Shown here piece by piece: positions 9,118 through 17,519 of a stretch of DNA of 64,000 bases. The first letter of the stretch is position 1. Every line of letters starts with the position of its first letter. The translations under genes and the position numbers were made by a program. Under the pieces are notes generated by a model. It ran no database searches, was not told the DNA's origin, and saw nothing but the letters and a program-made list of their open reading frames with translations. This DNA is from Aromatoleum toluvorans (GTDB lineage: Bacteria > Pseudomonadota > Gammaproteobacteria > Burkholderiales > Rhodocyclaceae), in the NCBI RefSeq assembly GCF_012910905.1, contig NZ_WTVN01000010.1:1-64000 (forward strand), written 5' to 3'.

Positions 9118-9336
9118 CTAGGACCGAGCGCAATCGCCGGCCACGCCGGATGCATCAGCGCCACGGGCCGCGCCGCGTGCGCGAAAGCGTTCGACGGCCT
9201 CGTTGAACTCCGCGATCGACTCGGCGCTGACCTTGGTACCGCATTCGTAACACGTGTCGTTGATGCGGTCGAACCAGCGGCAGCCGCACTGATCGCAGGC
9301 GAGCTCGGGTGCGCCGGCGGGATTGTGGAAGATCAT
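9118..9336 (-). CDS. Small zinc-ribbon protein, function unknown
   Basis: This 72-residue protein carries two CxxC-type pairs (CDQCGC near residue 15 and CYECG near 29), the pattern of a structural zinc ribbon. The tail is Ala/Gly/Arg rich. Its ATG overlaps the TGA of the upstream gene (ATGA at 9333-9336), so translation is coupled. I do not recognise the family. The tight pairing with the 163-residue protein suggests the two work together or that this is a small DNA/RNA- or partner-binding accessory. Confidence 0.6.
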   Translation of the reverse strand: MIFHNPAGAPELACDQCGCRWFDRINDTCYECGTKVSAESIAEFNEAVERFRARGAARGADASGVAGDCARS

Positions 9337-9824
9337 CGGCAGGCTCCGAGGAAGGCGAGGCCGAGCGTGTCGAGGAATTCCTCGTAGCCCGCGTCCTGCA
9401 ATTCGAACTTCGTGCGCAGCACGAAGAACATGATATGCCCCTGCCGGATCAGGCGCTTGATCAGCGAAAGCGTGTCCGCGCCGAGACTCGCGCGCATTGC
9501 TTCGAGCGCCTCGTCGTCGGCGACGAACAGCAGATCCACGCGCGCCTCCTGGAAGCCCGAATAGCGCATCAGGCCGGCCGTCATGCCGCTGCCGTCGTTG
9601 ATCCATTTCATCATCGGCACGTCGCCCGCCGCTTCGACGAGCCCGGCGACGTGCTTGCCGGGCTGGATGCCCGAGCCGCTCCTCGGCACGAAACCGACCG
9701 AGGAACCTTCGACCATGTCGGTGAAGAGCACGGCGTACCGGTCGAGCATCGTCTGCCACGGCGCCATGTCGCCGAAAGGGTCCGCGGCCGTCGCCGGTGC
9801 TTCCGCTTCCAGTTCAATCTGCAT
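9333..9824 (-). CDS. Conserved-looking protein of unknown function (163 aa)
   Basis: I do not recognise this 163-residue protein. It is acidic, has no signal peptide or membrane segment, and contains an orderly pattern of hydrophobic strands (GSSVGFVP, RVDLLFVADDEALEAM, HIMFFVLRTKFEL). A GGAGG site fits ATG 9824. It overlaps the thioesterase gene by 11 bp upstream and the zinc-ribbon gene by ATGA downstream, so it belongs to the leftward operon of the dehydrogenase/hydratase fusion. A role in handling CoA-ester intermediates of the same pathway is possible, but only context supports it. Confidence 0.6.
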   Translation of the reverse strand: MQIELEAEAPATAADPFGDMAPWQTMLDRYAVLFTDMVEGSSVGFVPRSGSGIQPGKHVAGLVEAAGDVPMMKWINDGSGMTAGLMRYSGFQEARVDLLFVADDEALEAMRASLGADTLSLIKRLIRQGHIMFFVLRTKFELQDAGYEEFLDTLGLAFLGACR

Positions 9825-10377
9825 GCTTGCCTCCGTCAGTGGCCCGCCGGTTGCCGTCCGCGGGAAGGGAAAGACCATCGGGTGCGATTTCCGGCACGGG
9901 CTGGCAATAGCGCCCGAGGCCGTCACGGATGTCCGCGGGGATCGGTACCGACTTCATCGTCTCGAGGTCCATCGTGACGAGCGTCTGCCGGGCCCGCAGG
10001 CGCAGCTCGTCGCCGACCCGGCCCTGCACGTCGAGACCGATCGAGCTTTCGCCGATGCGCGTAACGGTGAGCCCGAGCACGAGCGCGTCGCCCATCCGGC
10101 TGGGCCGCGTGAAGGTGCAGTCCATGCGCACAGTGGGAATTCCGAGCCGGCGCGTCAGGATCATGTCCGCGAACGAGGTGCCGAGCCCGTCCGCGAGCCA
10201 GTCCTCGACAAGCCCGTTGAGAAGCACGAAGTACTGCGGATAGAACACGATGCCGGCCGGGTCGCAATGCGCGAAGCGCACCAGCACCTCGCGTTCGAAC
10301 ATCGCCGGGCGTGCCGGAGCCGATGTCCTGGCTCCGGCATCGCCAACGAGCGCGATCGCGTTGCTGAGGTCTGTCAT
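9814..10377 (-). CDS. Acyl-CoA thioesterase, 4-hydroxybenzoyl-CoA thioesterase (hotdog) family
   Basis: This 187-residue protein shows the hotdog thioesterase signature VRFAHCDPAGIVFYPQYF, with the catalytic Asp in HCDPAGI as in 4-hydroxybenzoyl-CoA thioesterase. Then come hotdog strands MDCTFTRPSRMGDAL and ARQTLVTMD. The first ~25 and last ~25 residues are low-complexity extensions. GGGAG sits ten bases before ATG 10377. It lies between the dehydrogenase/hydratase fusion and two unknown small genes. It could release CoA from aromatic acyl-CoA esters that build up in indoleacetate or aminobenzoate metabolism (inference). The exact substrate cannot be read from sequence. Confidence 0.82.
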   Translation of the reverse strand: MTDLSNAIALVGDAGARTSAPARPAMFEREVLVRFAHCDPAGIVFYPQYFVLLNGLVEDWLADGLGTSFADMILTRRLGIPTVRMDCTFTRPSRMGDALVLGLTVTRIGESSIGLDVQGRVGDELRLRARQTLVTMDLETMKSVPIPADIRDGLGRYCQPVPEIAPDGLSLPADGNRRATDGGKHAD

Positions 10378-10464
10378 CGTGGTATCTCCCTTGCGCGTGG
10401 TCATGGACTCAATGTATCCACGCGCCGCCTCGGGCGCCCCCCCCACCCGGTATGGCTCCACCCG

Positions 10465-12480
10465 TCACGGCGTCTTCGTGAAATCCGGCTTGCGCTTCTG
10501 CTGGAAGGCCGTGATGCCCTCGCGGGCAGCGGCGGTGCAGGCACTGTCGCCCCATGCGAGGTAGCCGATCTCCAGCGCCTCCGCGAAGGTCGACGCGGCT
10601 GCCGCGGCACGCACGGCCCGTTCGAGGATGCCGATGACCTCGGCACTCAAGGGTTGACCGCTGACCGCCTGTGGCGCGATCGGATCGAGTTCCGCAATCG
10701 GCACCGCGCCGTCGGGGATGCCGCCCACCTTGCCGTCCAGCGCCTTCACTCTGGCGGCTGCCGCCCGGACCAGCGCCTGGTAGTCCCGGGCAAGTCCGTC
10801 GATCACGCCCAGTTCGAACGCCCGCGTCGCCTTCAGCCGCTCGGCCCGGCGCAACATGCCATGGAATTCGGCCGATGCCTGCGGCCAGCGCCGATACGGC
10901 ACGACCATCGCGCCGATGCCGTGGACGATGCCGAGCGTGATTTCGGGCATCTGCATCCACGCGCTTTCCAGGGCGACAATGCCGTGGCAGCGCATTGCCA
11001 GCTCGAAACCGCCTCCCAGGGCCATGCCGTTGATCGCGGCGACGACCGGTTTCTTCATCTGATCCAGATGCACGAGCAGCCGCGAGCAGTCGCGCGCATA
11101 CTGCGCCGATGCCGGCGCGTCGCCGAGCATGTTCACGAAGCGCCCGATGTCGCCGCCGGCGCAGAAGGCCCGGTTGCCGTAGCCGACGAGGACGAAGCCC
11201 GACACCGCGGGATCGTTCTCGAAGCGCCGGATGACCGACAGGATCTCGTCAGTCATTTCGTCGTGGAGCGCGTTCAGCGCCTCGGGGCGGCGCAGCGTGA
11301 TGACCTTGACGTCGCCGATGTCATCGACGAGCACGTGGCGCAGGAAGCCCTGATAGTCGCCGAGCCCCTTCCGTGCGGCCGGCATGCCGCGCCGCTCGTT
11401 GCAGAAGCGGGCGAGCATGCGGCCGGATTCTGCCTCGCCCATGTCGCGCATCAGTTCGAGCGGCCCCTTCTTGAACCCGAGCGCCTGGCGGCAACCGAAA
11501 TCGAGGTCGGCCGGTTCGCCGATGCCGCGGTCGAGGATGTCCACGGTTTGCGAAAACAGCACGCCGAGCAGGCGATCGCGCACGCGCTCGACCACGTTCG
11601 GCGCGACCGCGACGGACTTTCCGGGCGGCGCCGTCAGCCAGCGGTCCACCGAGCGGAACACCGGCGCCGGCCGGTAATGCTCGCCCTCGAGTTCGGCTTG
11701 CAGCGTGTTGGTCTCGGTGATGATCGGGTTGCCGTTCGCCAGGTTCAGCACGAAGAACGGCCCGGCGTGCACGAACTCGCCGGCGACGCTGTCGATTTCC
11801 GCCGCCGTCGCGCCGTCGAGCAGCAGCGCCGACTCGTTGCACCAGTTGTCGAAGATGCGGTCGAGCATGAAGCACGCGACGTCCTCGGTCACGAGCGGCA
11901 CCTTGCCGGTCTCGCAGAACACCCAGCGCAGGTATTCGACGACGACCGGGTCGGTGCGCGCCCAACCGACGACCTCGACGACCGGATTCTTCCACGCCGG
12001 CGCGAAGAAATGCGTGACGGTGGCACGCTCGGGGTGCTCGAGTTCGGCGTAGATCAGGGCGGCGGGCAAGGAGCTCGTGTTCGACGTGATCAGCGCGTCG
12101 ACGCGAACGACTGCCTCGACCTGCGCGAAGATGCGGCGCTTGAGCGCCAGGTCCTCGGTCGCGGCTTCCAGCACCCAGTCTGCCTCCGCCAGATCCTTGT
12201 AATCCAGCGTGCCGACCACGTTTGCCGTGACCGCGGCGGCTTCCGCCTCGCTCATCTTGCCTTTCGCGACCGCTTTGGCCGCGTAGTCCGCAAAGCGCTG
12301 CAGCGCCCGGTCGAGCGCGGCCTGGGCGACGTCGACGAGGATCAACTTCAAGCCCGGCAATGCGCTCTTCAGGTAATAGCCGATGTCCGGACCTATCGTG
12401 CCGGCACCGATTATCGCGACGGTGCGCGGCAGCGGGCGCTGCGGCGTGGCGAGCAGCGGATTGGCGAAACGGGTGACCAT
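10465..12480 (-). CDS. Fused 3-hydroxyacyl-CoA dehydrogenase / enoyl-CoA hydratase (dehydrogenase first)
   Basis: This 671-residue two-domain enzyme has an N-terminal 3-hydroxyacyl-CoA dehydrogenase. Its NAD site is AIIGAGTIG near residue 22, followed by TSNTSSLP and HFFAPAWKNPVVEVV. An enoyl-CoA hydratase/isomerase domain starts near residue 390 (RRPEALNALHDEM, FCAGGDIG, NGMALGGGFELAM, PEITLGIVHGIG). The order is the reverse of FadB and like archaeal-type fusions. GGAGG fits ATG 12480. As the first gene of a leftward operon beside the iaa genes, it is a good candidate for hydration and oxidation of 2-aminocinnamoyl-CoA, feeding the thiolase at 14.6 kb. The Aromatoleum iaa cluster also has such a fusion, as I recall. 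Confidence 0.87.
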   Translation of the reverse strand: MVTRFANPLLATPQRPLPRTVAIIGAGTIGPDIGYYLKSALPGLKLILVDVAQAALDRALQRFADYAAKAVAKGKMSEAEAAAVTANVVGTLDYKDLAEADWVLEAATEDLALKRRIFAQVEAVVRVDALITSNTSSLPAALIYAELEHPERATVTHFFAPAWKNPVVEVVGWARTDPVVVEYLRWVFCETGKVPLVTEDVACFMLDRIFDNWCNESALLLDGATAAEIDSVAGEFVHAGPFFVLNLANGNPIITETNTLQAELEGEHYRPAPVFRSVDRWLTAPPGKSVAVAPNVVERVRDRLLGVLFSQTVDILDRGIGEPADLDFGCRQALGFKKGPLELMRDMGEAESGRMLARFCNERRGMPAARKGLGDYQGFLRHVLVDDIGDVKVITLRRPEALNALHDEMTDEILSVIRRFENDPAVSGFVLVGYGNRAFCAGGDIGRFVNMLGDAPASAQYARDCSRLLVHLDQMKKPVVAAINGMALGGGFELAMRCHGIVALESAWMQMPEITLGIVHGIGAMVVPYRRWPQASAEFHGMLRRAERLKATRAFELGVIDGLARDYQALVRAAAARVKALDGKVGGIPDGAVPIAELDPIAPQAVSGQPLSAEVIGILERAVRAAAAASTFAEALEIGYLAWGDSACTAAAREGITAFQQKRKPDFTKTP

Positions 12481-12627
12481 CAGGGAGCCTCCTTCGGTAG
12501 TCTCAAGCGGCGTGCCGTCTTTGCGGCGCGCATCCTTGTCGGCCGACCTTACGGCGCCGGCCGGCGAACTCCTCTGGGGCACCCTTTTCAGGGCGATCGG
12601 CGCAGTCCAGCCGCCGTTTTGTTTTAA

Positions 12628-12639
12628 TGTATACAGTAT
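12628..12639 (-). promoter_or_regulatory. Candidate GntR operator upstream of the beta-oxidation operon
   Basis: The minus strand reads ATACTGTATACA, followed by TTAAAAC. The same 12-mer occurs before the GntR gene at 13797-13808. The core TGTATACA is palindromic and typical for FadR/FCD-type GntR regulators. It lies about 150 bp upstream of the fusion gene start, in the gap 12481-12714. Confidence 0.6.
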
Positions 12640-12714
12640 CCGGTGCACTGAAGAAAAAAAGCAACCGCTCCGGGCGCCCGGAATGAAACGACGCCATGGG
12701 ATCGGCGGATATCT

Positions 12715-13629
12715 TCAGAAAGACGACGGAGGCTTGGACGCAACACCGGGCGATTCCACACCGCGGCGCAGCATGTCGACCACCGCGGCGGCGATCTCGT
12801 CGGTCGAGCGCCGGCCTTCGCGATACCACACGTGCACCCAGTTCAGGACGCTCAACACCGTCAGGCGCAGCAGGCTGCGGTCGACGTCCGGCGCGAGCGG
12901 CAAGGCATCGATGAGACCGCGGTAGACGTTCTCGTAGGCCTCACGCATCGGCCGGATCCGCGCGAAGAGTTCCGGGTTGCCCGTCATCGCAAGGCTGTGG
13001 CCGGTGACGCGGTCGATGTAGCTGCCGCTGGTGATCGCAGCGATGTGCGCCTGGCAGACGCGGGTGAGTCGCTCCCAGGGGTCACTGGCACCCGTCAGGG
13101 CCTCAGCGACGGCGGCCATCAGGCGCCGGAAGCCTTCCCCGTGCACGGCGAGATAGAGCTCGTCCTTTGATGCGAAATAATGGTAGATCGACCCGGGCAG
13201 GAGCCCGACCCGGCTGGCGATGTCACGAATGGAAGTGCTGTCGTAGCCCTGCTCCGCGAAGAGCGCGGCCGCCGCATCGAGGATCACCTGGCGACGGTCG
13301 AGCGGCTCGCCATCGGTTGCGGCGTCGCCGGCGACGAGCTGCGCAGCGAGCGCCCCACGTTCCAGCAGTCCGCGCTGCGTGTCGGTGAGCGTCGCAACGC
13401 CCTCGCGCGACGCTTGCGCGATCGCCCGCAAGCGCTTCACGGTGGTCTCGAGGTCGTGCTTCTGCCAGATGTAACGCACCCCCGACGGCGAAACCGCGAG
13501 TCCGTCACGCCGCAGCCGGGCGGATACCGCCGCCTGGCCCAGTTCGGGCTCGTCACGAGCGAGTCGAAGGATCGCGGCCTCGACGTCCGGGGCGCGACGA
13601 TCTTCACCGTGGCAGGCATCCAGGCTCAT
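12715..13629 (-). CDS. TetR-family regulator with an extra N-terminal HTH domain
   Basis: This 303-residue protein is longer than usual for TetR proteins (about 200). Residues ~85-145 form the TetR HTH (ILDAAAALFAEQGYDSTSIRDIA and LLPGSIYHYFASKDELY). The C-terminal half is a helical ligand domain. Residues 1-80 look like a second, homeodomain-like HTH of the kind found in transposases and some regulators (AAVSARLRRDGLAVSPSGVRYI). GAGTGA precedes ATG 13629. It lies 234 bp upstream of the leftward beta-oxidation operon and is divergent from the GntR gene. The ligand may be an aromatic acyl-CoA, as for other regulators of such pathways (inference). Confidence 0.82.
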   Translation of the reverse strand: MSLDACHGEDRRAPDVEAAILRLARDEPELGQAAVSARLRRDGLAVSPSGVRYIWQKHDLETTVKRLRAIAQASREGVATLTDTQRGLLERGALAAQLVAGDAATDGEPLDRRQVILDAAAALFAEQGYDSTSIRDIASRVGLLPGSIYHYFASKDELYLAVHGEGFRRLMAAVAEALTGASDPWERLTRVCQAHIAAITSGSYIDRVTGHSLAMTGNPELFARIRPMREAYENVYRGLIDALPLAPDVDRSLLRLTVLSVLNWVHVWYREGRRSTDEIAAAVVDMLRRGVESPGVASKPPSSF

Positions 13630-13781
13630 GCGCGTCACTCGATTGATTGGACATCCATCATAGCCAAGCCACCGCCGTGGCAGCAAACTGCAGGAGCGGC
13701 TTCCGTCTGCGGGGAGTTCCGAATGGGACTTCTACGACGCGCAGCCGAAGCCGTCCGCTGTCGCCGTCCTCGAATGGGCAC

Positions 13782-13812
13782 TTTACACCTTAAAAAATAC
13801 TGTATACAGTAC
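13782..13812 (+). promoter_or_regulatory. Promoter/operator of the GntR-iaa unit with palindrome TACTGTATACAGTA
   Basis: TACTGTATACAGTA (13798-13811) is a perfect 14-bp palindrome, the expected site for the FCD-type GntR protein encoded just downstream. A possible -35 TTTACA lies at 13782-13787, so bound protein would cover the -10 region. The palindrome shares ATACTGTATACA with the site at 12628-12639. This suggests one regulator controls both arms (inference). Confidence 0.6.
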
Positions 13813-13864
13813 ACATCAACTCGAAAGCCGCCGCTAACAACGAACCCTCGAAAGGCTCCAGGAA

Positions 13865-14548
13865 ATGGTCTCCACGCTTCAGCCCGTCGAACGCCCCCTC
13901 GCTCTCGGTGAACGGGTCTATCACACCTTGCGCGATCACCTGCGCAGTGGTCAGATCGTCGCGGGCCAGCCGCTGCAGGAAGTCCAGCTCGCCGAAAAGC
14001 TCGGCGTCTCGCGCACCCCCGTGCGCGAAGCGCTGCGGCGCCTCGCGAGCGAAGGCTTGCTCGTGTCCGACAATCGCAGCTTCGTCGTGCCGGCGCTGAC
14101 GCTACAGGATGTCCACGACATCTACGAGATCCGCTTCCTCATCGAACCGGCTGCGATCCGCAGCATCGCTCCGCTCACACGCTCGGCCGAGCACCGCCGC
14201 GGCATCGAAGACGCACTGGCGGCGACCGCCCGCGCGCACAAGGCCGGCGACGCCGCAGCGTTCCGTGAGGCGACGATCTGCTTCCGTGCCGCGTGGCTCG
14301 CCCTGGTGCCGAATCCGCGGCTCGTGCGCATCGTCGAGCAGTACGCCGATCACATGCAACGCATCCGCACGCTGACGCTCGATGACCCGGAGATCCGCAC
14401 GATCGTGCTGCGCGGCCTGAACCGCATCTCCGCCGCACTGGCTGCGGGCGACGGCGACACCGCCGCGACGGCCATGCTCGAACACCTCGTCGAGGCAAAG
14501 CGGGCGTTCATCGCTGCCGTCGGCCTCACTGAAGACGGCCAGGCCTGA
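13865..14548 (+). CDS. GntR-family transcriptional regulator, FadR/FCD subfamily
   Basis: This 227-residue protein has an N-terminal winged HTH (LAEKLGVSRTPVREALRRLASEGLL, residues ~40-65) and an all-helical FCD effector domain. That domain includes YEIRFLIEPAAIRS and the late histidines of the metal/ligand site (ADHM, LEHLVEAKRAF). FCD regulators usually sense an acid or acyl-CoA intermediate and release their operator. The palindromes at 13798-13811 and 12628-12635 are likely sites. It is the first gene of the rightward series, 54 bp before the thiolase. It is a candidate controller of the iaa operon and the leftward beta-oxidation operon. Effector unknown. Confidence 0.87.
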   Translation: MVSTLQPVERPLALGERVYHTLRDHLRSGQIVAGQPLQEVQLAEKLGVSRTPVREALRRLASEGLLVSDNRSFVVPALTLQDVHDIYEIRFLIEPAAIRSIAPLTRSAEHRRGIEDALAATARAHKAGDAAAFREATICFRAAWLALVPNPRLVRIVEQYADHMQRIRTLTLDDPEIRTIVLRGLNRISAALAAGDGDTAATAMLEHLVEAKRAFIAAVGLTEDGQA

Positions 14549-14602
14549 CCCGGGCGATCGCCGTTTGTACCTTAGAAGAAAAAATACCGGAGACCGCAGA
14601 CG

Positions 14603-15811
14603 ATGACCCGCTACACGGCCGAAATTCCCTACGGCGCCTACTGGAGCACGCCCTTCGCGCGCTGGCAGGGCAGCTTCGCGTCGCTGCACAGCGTGCGCTT
14701 CGCCGCGCATGTGGCGAAGCGTGAGCTGGCGAAGCGGGACATCGACCCGCAGGTCATCGACTACGGCGTGCTCGGGTTCTCGGTGCCGCAGCAGCACGCG
14801 TTCTACGGCCTGCCGTGGCTCACCGGCCTCGTCGGCGCGACGCGTGCGGGCGGGCCGACGATGATGCAGGCCTGCGCGACCGGCGTGCGCACCCTGCTCG
14901 CCGCGGCGCAGGAGATCGAGGCCGGCATGGCCGAGGTCGCGCTTGCGGTGAACTGCGACCGCACGTCGAACGGCCCGCACCTCTATTACCCGAATCCTCG
15001 CGGCGCGGGCGGTACGGGCACATCCGAGAACTGGGTGCTCGACAACTTCGGCTGCGACCCGCTCGGCGGGCACTCGATGCTGCAGACGGCGGAGAACGTC
15101 GCGACGAAGCATGGCGTCGGAACCTCGCAGCAGCACGAGCTGGTGCTGCTGCGCGAGGCGCAGTACGCCGACGCGCTGAAGGACGATTCCGCCTTCCTGC
15201 GTCGCTTCATGACCCTGCCCTTCGAGGTGCCGAACGCCGATTTCCGCAAGGTCGCGAGCACGCTCGACGGCGACGAGGGCGTGTCGCGCTCGACGGCCGA
15301 GGGTCTCGCGAAGCTGAAGCCGGTCGCGAACGGCGGGACGGTCACGTTCGGCGCCCAGACGCATCCGGCGGACGGCAACGCGGCGATCCTCGTGACGACA
15401 CCCGAGCGGGCGAAAGCGCTGTCGAAGGATCCGTCGATCGCTGTGCGGCTGCACGGCTTCGGCCTCGCGCGCACGGAGCTCGCGTACATGCCCGATGCGA
15501 TGATCCCCGCCGCGCGCCGCGCGCTCGATCAGGCCGGACTCGCCATCGGGGACATGACGGCGATCAAGACCCATAACCCGTTCGCGGTGAACGATATTGT
15601 CTTCGCCCGCGAGACCGGCGCAAACCTTGATGCGATGAACAACTACGGCTGCTCGCTCGTGTGGGGTCATCCGCAGGCGCCGATGGGAACCCGCGCAATC
15701 ATCGAGCTTATCGAGGAACTCGCGCTGCGTGGCGGCGGCTACGGCCTCTTCACCGGTTGCGCGGCAGGCGATACGGCGATGGCGGTCGTCGTCGAAGTCG
15801 GCGACCGGTAA
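14603..15811 (+). CDS. iaaA: Thiolase of anaerobic indoleacetate degradation
   Basis: This 402-residue SCP2-type thiolase keeps the catalytic set: nucleophilic Cys91 (MMQACATG), His324 (KTHNPFAVND), His356 (WGHPQAPMG) and Cys386 (GCAAGD). In the iaa pathway a thiolase would cleave (2-aminobenzoyl)acetyl-CoA with CoA to 2-aminobenzoyl-CoA and acetyl-CoA. It starts the long rightward operon, after the GntR gene. A GGAG lies 10 bases before ATG 14603. The letter A is assigned from its place ahead of the CoA ligase in the Aromatoleum order and is an inference. The thiolase activity itself is well supported by the residues. Confidence 0.78.
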   Translation: MTRYTAEIPYGAYWSTPFARWQGSFASLHSVRFAAHVAKRELAKRDIDPQVIDYGVLGFSVPQQHAFYGLPWLTGLVGATRAGGPTMMQACATGVRTLLAAAQEIEAGMAEVALAVNCDRTSNGPHLYYPNPRGAGGTGTSENWVLDNFGCDPLGGHSMLQTAENVATKHGVGTSQQHELVLLREAQYADALKDDSAFLRRFMTLPFEVPNADFRKVASTLDGDEGVSRSTAEGLAKLKPVANGGTVTFGAQTHPADGNAAILVTTPERAKALSKDPSIAVRLHGFGLARTELAYMPDAMIPAARRALDQAGLAIGDMTAIKTHNPFAVNDIVFARETGANLDAMNNYGCSLVWGHPQAPMGTRAIIELIEELALRGGGYGLFTGCAAGDTAMAVVVEVGDR

Positions 15812-15986
15812 GCGTTGCAGGCGCGTCGCGACAGCAACGCGCGGCAGTACGGATTCAGGCATCACCTCCCCATTCGGGGAGACACGAGAGGCGCAAAGCG
15901 CCCGGACGCAGCATCCCCAACCGGATTCGAACGAGTCAGAAGAGGCGCGCAAAGCGCCCGTGACCGAACTTGGAGGAGGAGTGGGG

Positions 15987-17519
15987 ATGGACCTGTCCGA
16001 TTGGATTGTCCGTCGCGCCGGGCTGACGCCCGACAAGGCGGCAATCCGCTTTCCGGAGCGCGACCTGACGTACGCGGCCTTCGCCGCGGACATTGACCGT
16101 CTCGCGTCGGCGCTGCACGCGTCCGGCGTCGAGCGCGGCGACTGCGTCGCGTTTCTCGGCTACAACCGCCCCGAGACGCTCGCAGCGCTGTTCGCCTGCG
16201 CGCGTCTCGGGGCGCTCTTCATGCCGTTGAACTGGCGCCTCGCCGGCCCCGAGCACCGGCAATTGCTCGATGATTGCCCGCCGACGGTACTGCTCGTCGA
16301 GCCACGCTTCGTCGCGCAGATCGATGCATTCCGCGATGCACTTGCCGGGGTGACACTCGTCGCGCTCGGTGCGCCACCACCCGGCTGGATCGCCTTCGAC
16401 GACCTGATGCGGCGCGGCGGCCTACCCGTACCGCAGGACCCGCGCGTCGGCCCCGATACGCCGCTGCTGATCTGCTACACGTCGGGCACGACCGGCAAGG
16501 CGAAGGGTGCGCTTCTCACGCAAGACGCGCTCGCCTGCAACGCCGCGAACAGCGCAGACCTGCATGAACTTACGGCCGACGACCGTATCCTGACGACACT
16601 GCCGCTGTTCCACGTCGGCGGTCTCAACAACCAGACGACCCCTGCCCTGTCGCTCGGCTGCACGGTCGTCCTGCATCCCAGGTTCGACGTCGACGCGACC
16701 TTCGACGCGATCGAGCACGAGCGCATCACGCTGACCGTGCTCGTGCCGGCGCAGATCGAGGCGATGATGGCGCACCCGCGCTGGCCGAAGGCGGATCTCT
16801 CCAGTCTGCGGATGATCACGACGGGCTCGACGATCGTGCCCGACCGGCTCTTCCGCGCGGTACACGAACGCGGCATCCCCCTCGTGCAGATCTACGGATC
16901 GACCGAAACCAGCCCCATCGCCGCCTACGTGAAGGCCGCCGACGCGTACACGCACGCGGGTTCGGCGGGACGTCCGGCGCGCCACTGCAGCGTTCGCGTC
17001 GCGGCCGAAGGCGGCACGGACGCGAAGACGGGCGCGAGCGGCGAAATCCTCGTGCGCGGGACGAACGTGATGGCCGGTTACTGGAACAACCCACAGGCGA
17101 CCGCGGCGGCACTCAAGGACAACTGGTTCCACACCGGCGACATGGGGCACTTCGACGCCGACGGTTGGCTGTGGGTCGACGGCCGCAAGAAGGAAATGAT
17201 CATCTCGGGCGGCGAGAACATCTATCCGGCCGAGATCGAGAACCTCCTCGCCGAGTCGCCCGACATCGCCGAAGTGGCCGTCGTCGGCCGCCCCGACGAG
17301 CGCTGGGGCGAGTGCGTCGTCGCGGTCATCGTCACGCACGAAGGCTCGACGCTCGATGCGGACGGCGTGCTCGGACTCCTCGACGGCCGCATCGCCCGCT
17401 ACAAGCTGCCCAAGGAAGTGTTGTTCATCGACGAACTCCCGCGCACCGCACTGGGTAAGGTCCGCAAGGACGAAGTGCGGCGCCTGGTCGCGCGCAAAAC
17501 GTTCATGGAGCACATCTGA
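15987..17519 (+). CDS. iaaB: Acyl-CoA synthetase, indoleacetate-CoA-ligase-like
   Basis: This 510-residue AMP-forming ligase has the P-loop-like YTSGTTGKAKG (about residue 170), the adenine motif YGSTETSP (about 305), the hinge region WFHTGDMG...DGRKKEMI and the C-terminal PRTALGKVRKDE with the catalytic Lys. It activates a carboxylate to its CoA thioester in the cytoplasm. The strong GGAGGAGG before ATG 15987 sets the start; the reading frame runs on upstream through a 175-bp gap without a ribosome site. IaaB of Aromatoleum is reported to be an indoleacetate-CoA ligase, and this gene sits at the equivalent place. It ends TGATG, overlapping iaaC. Confidence 0.8.
   Translation: MDLSDWIVRRAGLTPDKAAIRFPERDLTYAAFAADIDRLASALHASGVERGDCVAFLGYNRPETLAALFACARLGALFMPLNWRLAGPEHRQLLDDCPPTVLLVEPRFVAQIDAFRDALAGVTLVALGAPPPGWIAFDDLMRRGGLPVPQDPRVGPDTPLLICYTSGTTGKAKGALLTQDALACNAANSADLHELTADDRILTTLPLFHVGGLNNQTTPALSLGCTVVLHPRFDVDATFDAIEHERITLTVLVPAQIEAMMAHPRWPKADLSSLRMITTGSTIVPDRLFRAVHERGIPLVQIYGSTETSPIAAYVKAADAYTHAGSAGRPARHCSVRVAAEGGTDAKTGASGEILVRGTNVMAGYWNNPQATAAALKDNWFHTGDMGHFDADGWLWVDGRKKEMIISGGENIYPAEIENLLAESPDIAEVAVVGRPDERWGECVVAVIVTHEGSTLDADGVLGLLDGRIARYKLPKEVLFIDELPRTALGKVRKDEVRRLVARKTFMEHI

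Noticed and set aside
15812-15986. Upstream extension of the CoA ligase gene through the gap after the thiolase
   Set aside because: The frame is open but holds small GC-rich repeats and no ribosome site, while GGAGGAGG lies directly before ATG 15987.
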